From contig NZ_JACHIN010000014.1 in NCBI RefSeq assembly GCF_014203235.1, positions 124,001-188,000 on the forward strand: DNA of 64,000 nucleotides. The letters are read 5' to 3'. Under the pieces are notes generated by a model. That model did not search any database. It saw nothing but the letters and a program-made list of their open reading frames with translations, and was not told the origin of the DNA. Below are positions 58,838 through 64,000 of the stretch, one piece after another. The position numbers and the translations under genes are program-made. Position 1 is the first letter of the stretch; every line of letters begins with the position of its first letter. The DNA comes from Nonomuraea endophytica. GTDB taxonomy: Bacteria > Actinomycetota > Actinomycetes > Streptosporangiales > Streptosporangiaceae.

Positions 58838-60571
58838 ATGAAGGGTGTCGAGCGTTACGCCGGATTCACGCCCATCGACCTGGTCGACCGCACATGGCCC
58901 GGCAATCGAATTCGCACCGCGCCGCGCTGGCTGTCGACGGATCTGCGCGACGGCAACCAGTCCCTCGCCAATCCGATGACCCCCGAGCGCAAGCTCATGA
59001 TGTTCGAGCTTCTGGTGGATATGGGATTCACGGAGATCGAGGTCGGTTTTCCCGTGGCCAGCCGGAGCGACCACGACTTCGTGCGCATGCTCATCGAGCA
59101 GGACCGCATTCCCGACGACGTCCGCATCACCGTGCTCACCCAGGCGCGCGAGGAACTCATCGAGCAGACCATCGACTGCCTCAAGGGCGCGCCCCGCGCG
59201 ATGATCCACATCTACAACGCCACCTCCCCGGTCTTCCGCGAGGTCGTCTTCGGCATGGACCGCAACGGCTGCAAGGACATGGCCGTGCGGGCCACCCGCG
59301 TGATGATGGACGGCGCCGAGCGCCGGCTGCGCGGCACCGACGTGGCCTTCCAGTACTCCCCCGAGCTGTTCAACGAGACCGAGCTGGACTTCTCCCTGGA
59401 GGTCTGCGAGGCGGTCATGGACGTCTGGCAGCCCGGCGAGGGACGCGGGATCATCCTGAACTTCCCGACCACGGTCGAGCGCTCGCTGCCCAACGTCTTC
59501 GCCGACCAGATCGAGTGGCTCGGCCGCAACCTGTCCAGGCGCGAACACGTGTGCCTGTCCGTCCACCCGCACAACGACCGCGGCACCGGCGTGGCCTCGG
59601 CCGAACTCGCCCTGCTCGCGGGGGCCGAGCGGGTCGAGGGCTGCCTGTTCGGCAACGGCGAGCGGGCCGGCAACGTCTGCCTCGTGACGCTCGGCATGAA
59701 CATGTACTCCCACGGCGTCGACCCCGGGCTCGACTTCTCCGACATCAGCGCGATCCGGCGCACCGTCGAGATCTGCAACGAGGTCCCCGTCCACCCGCGC
59801 CACCCCTACGGCGGCGACCTCGTCTACACCGCCTTCTCCGGCTCACACCAGGACGCCATCAAGAAGGGCTTCGACGAGCTCGAACGGCAGGCGCTCACGC
59901 GTGACCTGCCCGCCGGTGAGCTGCCGTGGCGGGTGCCGTACCTGCCGGTGGATCCCAAGGACGTGGGCCGCACCTATGAGGCGGTCGTGCGCGTGAACAG
60001 TCAGTCGGGCAAGGGCGGCGTCGCCTACGTGATGAGCGCGTGGCACGGCATGAACCTGCCGCGCGGCCTTCAGGCCGACCTGGCGGCGAAGGTGCAGGCG
60101 CACGCGGACGCGATGGGCGGCGAGCTGTCGCCGAGCCTGATCGGCACGCTGTTCGTGCAGGAGTACCTGTACCACGGGGACGCCTCGGAGGCGGCCGGCT
60201 GGCACACCCCCATCACCGCCTCGCTCTACGTGGACGGGGCCTTCGACCACTGCGGCCCGCGGGCCGACACCTTCCGCACGCTCGGCGCGCTGCTCGGCCC
60301 CTGGGGGATCCAGGTGCGCGTCGTCCACCGTACGGGCCGGTCCCTCGACCACGAGGAGCTTGAGCCCCACCAGCGGCTGCTCGGCGGCTGCTCGCGAGAA
60401 GAGACCGTGATCTACGCGGAGTGCGCGCTCGGCGACGAGGTGGCCTGGGGCGTCGGCATCGACGCCGACATCGCCACCGCCGCCTTCCTGGCCGTACGGG
60501 CGGCAGGCACGCGCCTGGTCCGCGAGACCCACACCAGCCGTGCCGTGAGCGTCGCCGCGGTGGGGCACTAG
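58838..60571 (+). CDS. 2-isopropylmalate synthase
   Basis: A 577-aa LeuA2-type enzyme that condenses acetyl-CoA with 2-ketoisovalerate, or related 2-keto acids. STDLRDGNQS (catalytic Arg, metal Asp), SVHPHNDRGTG with the metal His pair, and LFGNGERAGN are in the TIM barrel; the C-terminal regulatory domain from about 430 is present. GAAAGGA precedes the ATG. Between two regulators in a biosynthetic cluster, it probably supplies a leucine-type or chain-extended 2-keto acid building block rather than serving general leucine synthesis. Confidence 0.95.
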   Translation: MKGVERYAGFTPIDLVDRTWPGNRIRTAPRWLSTDLRDGNQSLANPMTPERKLMMFELLVDMGFTEIEVGFPVASRSDHDFVRMLIEQDRIPDDVRITVLTQAREELIEQTIDCLKGAPRAMIHIYNATSPVFREVVFGMDRNGCKDMAVRATRVMMDGAERRLRGTDVAFQYSPELFNETELDFSLEVCEAVMDVWQPGEGRGIILNFPTTVERSLPNVFADQIEWLGRNLSRREHVCLSVHPHNDRGTGVASAELALLAGAERVEGCLFGNGERAGNVCLVTLGMNMYSHGVDPGLDFSDISAIRRTVEICNEVPVHPRHPYGGDLVYTAFSGSHQDAIKKGFDELERQALTRDLPAGELPWRVPYLPVDPKDVGRTYEAVVRVNSQSGKGGVAYVMSAWHGMNLPRGLQADLAAKVQAHADAMGGELSPSLIGTLFVQEYLYHGDASEAAGWHTPITASLYVDGAFDHCGPRADTFRTLGALLGPWGIQVRVVHRTGRSLDHEELEPHQRLLGGCSREETVIYAECALGDEVAWGVGIDADIATAAFLAVRAAGTRLVRETHTSRAVSVAAVGH

Positions 60572-60586
60572 GAACGGGGAGAAGCG

Positions 60587-63304
60587 ATGTCACTGGCCAC
60601 TCTGCGCGCGCTGCTGGACGAGACGCTGTCCGGCAAGGGCCGCATCGCGATGGTCACCGGGGCCATCGCCACCGGCAAGAGCAAGCTCCTGTACGGCTTC
60701 GCCGAAGGCGTCTTCGAGCAGGGCGCGCTACCGCTGACCGCGACCGGCTCCCGGGCCGAGTCCGAGGTCCCGCTGGGCGTTCTCTCCCAGCTCATCCACA
60801 GTGCCCCGCTGACGGAGGAGCAGCAGGAGACCACGCGCGGCCTGATGAGCGAGGACGCCCGCGCGAAGCTCGGCATGGGCCCGCACTCGGAGGCCATCGA
60901 GCACATGGACGTCCAGGTCGTGGACGCGCTGGCCAGGGTTCTGCTGGACCTGTCGGAGCGCTGCCCGCTGGTGATCATGGTGGACGACGTCCACTACGCC
61001 GACCGGGGCTCCCAGCTGTGCCTGTCCTATCTGGCGCGCCGGGTCAGGTTCGCCAAGATCATGCTGGTCTTCAGCGCCGCCGACCACAGCCCGCACCTGC
61101 AGAGCCTCTTCCACACCGAGGTCCTGCGCCAGCCCCACTGCCGCCCGGTGCGCCTGTCGCACCTGTCGGCGGAGGGCGTGGCCGAGCGGGTGGCCGAACG
61201 CGCCGGCGCCGAGGCTGCCGAGCGGCACGCGGCCACCTGCCACGAGCTGAGCGGCGGCAACCGGCTGCTGGCCGACGCGCTGCTTGAGGACCTCCAGGAC
61301 ACCGGCGCCCCCGCCACCCGCTACGGCGACGCCGTCCTGACCTGCCTGCACCGGGCCGACCTGCGCATGCTGGTGACGGCCAGGGGCCTGGCGGTGCTGG
61401 GCGAGCCGGAGCGCCTGGGCAAGCTGCTCGGTGAGAGCGAGCCGGCCACCGCCAAGGCGCTGCTGGCCCTGGACGGCGTCGGCCTGCTCGACGAGGGCCG
61501 CTTCCGCCACGAGACGGCCACGTCGGCCGTGCTGGGCGAGCTGGACCCCGACGAGCGCGTCGGCCTGCACCGCCAGGCGGCCGAGCTCACCTACGACGAG
61601 GGCGCGCCGGTGGCGGTCGTGGCCCAGCACCTGCTGAAGGCCAGGCACGCCGAGGAACCGTGGGCGCTGTCGGTGCTGGAGGAGGCGGCCTCGCACGCGC
61701 TGCGCGACGACGGCGTGGAGATCGCGATCGAATACTTGAAGCTCGCCTCGCGCGCCTGCGACGACCAGCGGCGGCGGGCCAGGATCGCGACCATGCTGGT
61801 GCGCGCCAAGTGGCGCATCGACCCCAGCACGCCGACCGGCCAGCTGGCCGAGCTCACCGACGCCCTGCACAAGGGCAATCTGGGCGGCTCCGACGCGGTG
61901 GTGCTGGCCAAGGCGCTCCTGTGGCACGGCCACGCGGGCGACGCCAAGGAGGTGCTCGGCCACCTCGCCGAGCCCGACCGGCTCGACCAGGAGGCGATGG
62001 CCGAGGTGGCCGCGGCCCGGCCGTGGTTCCGCGGCACGTATCCCTCGTTCCTGCAGCACCTGCCCGGCCTGACCCGCGAGCAGGCGGGCAGCGCCGCCTC
62101 GTCGCTGCGGGTGGGCCGGCGGATGGAGTCGGCCGAGGCGCTGGCCGGCGTGCTGGCCGAGGGGCCGAAGGAGGAGACGATCGCCACGGCCGAGCAGATC
62201 CTGCGCGGCTCGCACCTGGACGAGATGTCCATGGACACGGTCGAGAGCGCGCTGCTGACGCTCACCTACACCGACCGCTCCGGCAAGGCGGCGCCCTGGT
62301 GCGACGCCTTCATCGAGGAGGCGGCGGCCCGCCGCGCCCCGAGCAGGCAGGCCAGGCTCTCGGCCATCCGCGCCGAGATCGCGCTGCGCCGGGGCGACCT
62401 GGCCGCCGCCGCCGAGGACGCCACCCGGGCGCTGGAGATCATCCCGGCCGGCAGCTGGGGCGTGGCCGTCGGCAGCCCTCTCGGGACCCTGCTGCTGGCC
62501 GGCGCCGCCATGGGCCGCCTGGACGAGTGCCTGTCACGCTTCGACGAGCCCGTCCCCGACGCGATGCTGGAGACGCGCTACGGCCTGCAGTACCTCTACG
62601 GCAGAGGCCGCTTCAACCTCGCGGCCGACCAGCCCAGGCAGGCGCTGCGTGACTTCATGCACTGCGGCGAGCTGATCCGCAAGTGGGAGATGGACGTGCC
62701 CGGCTTCCTGCCCTGGCGGGTGGACGCGGCCGAGGCGCTGATCCAGCTCGGCCAGAACGAGGAGGCCCGCCGGCTCATCGACGACCAGCTGACCCGCTGC
62801 CGCGGCCGGTCCAACCGGGTCCACGGCATCGCGTTGCGGGTGCTGGCCTCGGTGAGCGAGCCGCGTACCCGGCCGATGCTGCTGCGCCAGTCGAGCGACC
62901 TGCTGCAGTCGTGCGGCGACCGGTACGAGCTGGCCAGAGCGCTCTTCGATCTCACCGAGGCCTACCACGCGAAGGGCGAGGCGCGCCGGGCCGGGATGCT
63001 CGGGCGGCGGGCCCGGGTGCTGGCCGAAGCCTGCCACGCCGCCCCGCTGAGCCGGGCGCTGTCGCGCGGGCGCAGGACCGAACCGGCGCCCGAGCCCGAG
63101 CACCACGGCGAGAGCCCGGTGCTCAGCGACGCCGAGCTGCGGGTGGCGACGCTGGCCGCGGAGGGTTTCACCAACCGCGAGATCTCCGGGAAGCTGTTCA
63201 TCACGGTCAGCACCGTGGAGCAGCACCTCACGAGGATCTTCCGCAAGCTCAGCGTCACCCGCCGCACCGATCTGCCGACGAGCCTGGCCCGTGAGCACAC
63301 CTGA
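60587..63304 (+). CDS. LAL-family (large ATP-binding LuxR) regulator
   Basis: A 905-aa regulator. N-terminal AAA ATPase with GAIATGKS (Walker A near residue 26) and a Walker B-like LVIMVDDVHYAD near 127; a long helical, TPR-like middle (about 330-830); and a C-terminal LuxR HTH (about 845-900, LSDAELRVATLAAEGFTNREIS). Such proteins are typical pathway activators of polyketide clusters. The ATG lies 15 bp after the LeuA stop, preceded by GGGGAGAAG. It ends 7 bp from the convergent DUF5988-like gene. Confidence 0.95.
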   Translation: MSLATLRALLDETLSGKGRIAMVTGAIATGKSKLLYGFAEGVFEQGALPLTATGSRAESEVPLGVLSQLIHSAPLTEEQQETTRGLMSEDARAKLGMGPHSEAIEHMDVQVVDALARVLLDLSERCPLVIMVDDVHYADRGSQLCLSYLARRVRFAKIMLVFSAADHSPHLQSLFHTEVLRQPHCRPVRLSHLSAEGVAERVAERAGAEAAERHAATCHELSGGNRLLADALLEDLQDTGAPATRYGDAVLTCLHRADLRMLVTARGLAVLGEPERLGKLLGESEPATAKALLALDGVGLLDEGRFRHETATSAVLGELDPDERVGLHRQAAELTYDEGAPVAVVAQHLLKARHAEEPWALSVLEEAASHALRDDGVEIAIEYLKLASRACDDQRRRARIATMLVRAKWRIDPSTPTGQLAELTDALHKGNLGGSDAVVLAKALLWHGHAGDAKEVLGHLAEPDRLDQEAMAEVAAARPWFRGTYPSFLQHLPGLTREQAGSAASSLRVGRRMESAEALAGVLAEGPKEETIATAEQILRGSHLDEMSMDTVESALLTLTYTDRSGKAAPWCDAFIEEAAARRAPSRQARLSAIRAEIALRRGDLAAAAEDATRALEIIPAGSWGVAVGSPLGTLLLAGAAMGRLDECLSRFDEPVPDAMLETRYGLQYLYGRGRFNLAADQPRQALRDFMHCGELIRKWEMDVPGFLPWRVDAAEALIQLGQNEEARRLIDDQLTRCRGRSNRVHGIALRVLASVSEPRTRPMLLRQSSDLLQSCGDRYELARALFDLTEAYHAKGEARRAGMLGRRARVLAEACHAAPLSRALSRGRRTEPAPEPEHHGESPVLSDAELRVATLAAEGFTNREISGKLFITVSTVEQHLTRIFRKLSVTRRTDLPTSLAREHT

Positions 63305-63311
63305 TCGGGTC

Positions 63312-63527
63312 TCACTCCGCGATGGCGGTGTGCATGACCCAGCGCATGACCGGCAGGTCCTCGCCGTCGACGGAGGTGTTCTCGCCCTGGTGCCGGAAGT
63401 GCTCGTACCCGGCGCCCAGCGGCAGCTTGAACGTCTCCTCGACGGCGACGACCCGCTGGATGCGGCGGTCGGCGGGCAGGTGCGGCGGGCCGCCGAGCAG
63501 GATGACCTTGAACTGGGACTGGGACAT
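63312..63527 (-). CDS. Small DUF5988-like protein
   Basis: A 71-aa protein with FKVILLGGPPHLPADRR at the N-terminus and AGYEHFRHQGE and WVMHTAIAE toward the end, the pattern I associate with DUF5988 proteins found in actinomycete antibiotic clusters. Function is not established. It follows the carboxylase beta gene by 12 bp with AAAGGAGG 6 nt before its ATG, so it is co-transcribed and might act as a small accessory (epsilon-like) subunit; that is speculation. Confidence 0.75.
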   Translation of the reverse strand: MSQSQFKVILLGGPPHLPADRRIQRVVAVEETFKLPLGAGYEHFRHQGENTSVDGEDLPVMRWVMHTAIAE

Positions 63528-63539
63528 GACTGCCTCCTT

Positions 63540-64000
63540 TCAGAGGGGGATGTTGGAGTGGCGCCCTCTCGACGGCGGTGCCTCGGCCAGAGCCTCGGCC
63601 AGCCGCAGCCGGGTGGTCTCGGGGGCGATGACCTCGTCCACGGCGCCCATCGCCAGCGCCCGCTGCACGCCGCCGGACACCCGCTGGTGCTCCTCGGTCA
63701 GGCGGGCCAGCAGCTCAGGCCGCGCCTCCTCCGGCGCGGCGGCCAGGACCTTGCGGTGCAGGATGCCGACCGCGGCCTCGGCGCCCATGACGGCCACCTC
63801 GGAGCCCGGCCAGGCGAAGACCCGGGTGGCGCCCAGCGACCTGGAGTTCATGGCGATGTAGGCGCCGCCGTAGGACTTGCGGGTGATGAGCGTGATGCGC
63901 GGGACGACGGACTCGGCGAAGGCGTGCAGGAGCTTGGCGCCGCGGCGTACCACCCCGCCCCACTCCTGGTCCACGCCCGGCAGGTAGCCGGGCACGTCCA
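63540..64000 (-). CDS. Acyl-CoA carboxylase beta (carboxyltransferase) subunit, cut by right edge
   Basis: The C-terminal 153 residues or so of a PccB/AccD-type carboxyltransferase; the 5' part lies beyond 64000. RITLITRKSYGGAYIAMNS and FAWPGSEVAVMGAEAA are highly conserved family segments. It would carboxylate propionyl-CoA or acetyl-CoA to methylmalonyl-CoA or malonyl-CoA, the extender units predicted for the PKS ATs. The biotin-carrying alpha subunit is not in the window. Confidence 0.93.
   Translation of the reverse strand, partial: DVPGYLPGVDQEWGGVVRRGAKLLHAFAESVVPRITLITRKSYGGAYIAMNSRSLGATRVFAWPGSEVAVMGAEAAVGILHRKVLAAAPEEARPELLARLTEEHQRVSGGVQRALAMGAVDEVIAPETTRLRLAEALAEAPPSRGRHSNIPL

Overview
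The window is about 72% GC, densely packed, with many ATGA/GTGA/TGATG stop-start overlaps, GTG starts and SARP, LAL and LuxR regulators. This is typical of a filamentous actinomycete (Streptomycetales or Streptosporangiales); the sequence alone does not fix the genus. Almost everything here is one large secondary-metabolite biosynthetic region that runs off both edges. No tRNA, rRNA, insertion sequence or CRISPR array was seen.

Layout: (1) 1-17.5 kb, minus strand: modular type I PKS, transcribed leftward. It starts with a KSQ-AT-ACP loading module plus module 1 on one protein, then a single-module protein, then a third module cut by the left edge. All extension modules carry DH and KR, so a conjugated polyene acyl chain with a propionate starter is expected. 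(2) 17.7-24.5 kb, mostly plus: free-standing NRPS-like parts (C domain, A domain, a PCP on the opposite strand, and a second C domain with a degenerate PCP), then an unrecognised 286-aa protein with four C-terminal cysteines and a NifS-type cysteine desulfurase. This is the least explained part of the window and a candidate sulfur-incorporation system. (3) 24.7-43.0 kb, minus: one near-continuous array of 20 genes. It holds a discrete 'highly reducing type II' polyketide set (ketoreductase, ACP, FabZ dehydratase, fused KS-CLF, malonyltransferase, two AcpS-like proteins), a GcvT-like protein, flavoenzymes, two hydrolases, a SnoaL fusion, a beta-helix protein, an ABC exporter, rmlB, rmlA and a LuxR regulator. 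(4) 43.1-55.2 kb: an FAD monooxygenase, a SARP/AfsR-type regulator with an odd repeat tail, a glycosyltransferase and deoxysugar genes (aminotransferase, epimerase, C-methyltransferase, 2,3-dehydratase, possibly an aldo/keto reductase), plus a luciferase-like flavoenzyme and an Sfp-type PPTase. (5) 55.2-64 kb: a two-component system with a UbiA prenyltransferase, a small SARP, a 2-isopropylmalate synthase, a 905-aa LAL regulator, a DUF5988-like protein and an acyl-CoA carboxylase beta subunit cut by the right edge.

Working model (inference): the modular PKS makes a short methyl-branched polyene acyl chain; the A domain, PCP and C domains attach an amino acid (cysteine-like code by hand alignment) and the desulfurase/unknown-protein pair may handle its sulfur. 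The discrete reducing PKS makes a second polyene chain. A branched 2,3,6-trideoxy-3-amino sugar, made from glucose-1-phosphate by RmlA, RmlB, the 2,3-dehydratase, aminotransferase, C-methyltransferase and 5-epimerase, is attached by the glycosyltransferase. The carboxylase and LeuA supply precursors, and the ABC system exports the product. Whether this is one hybrid pathway or two adjoining clusters cannot be settled from the sequence.
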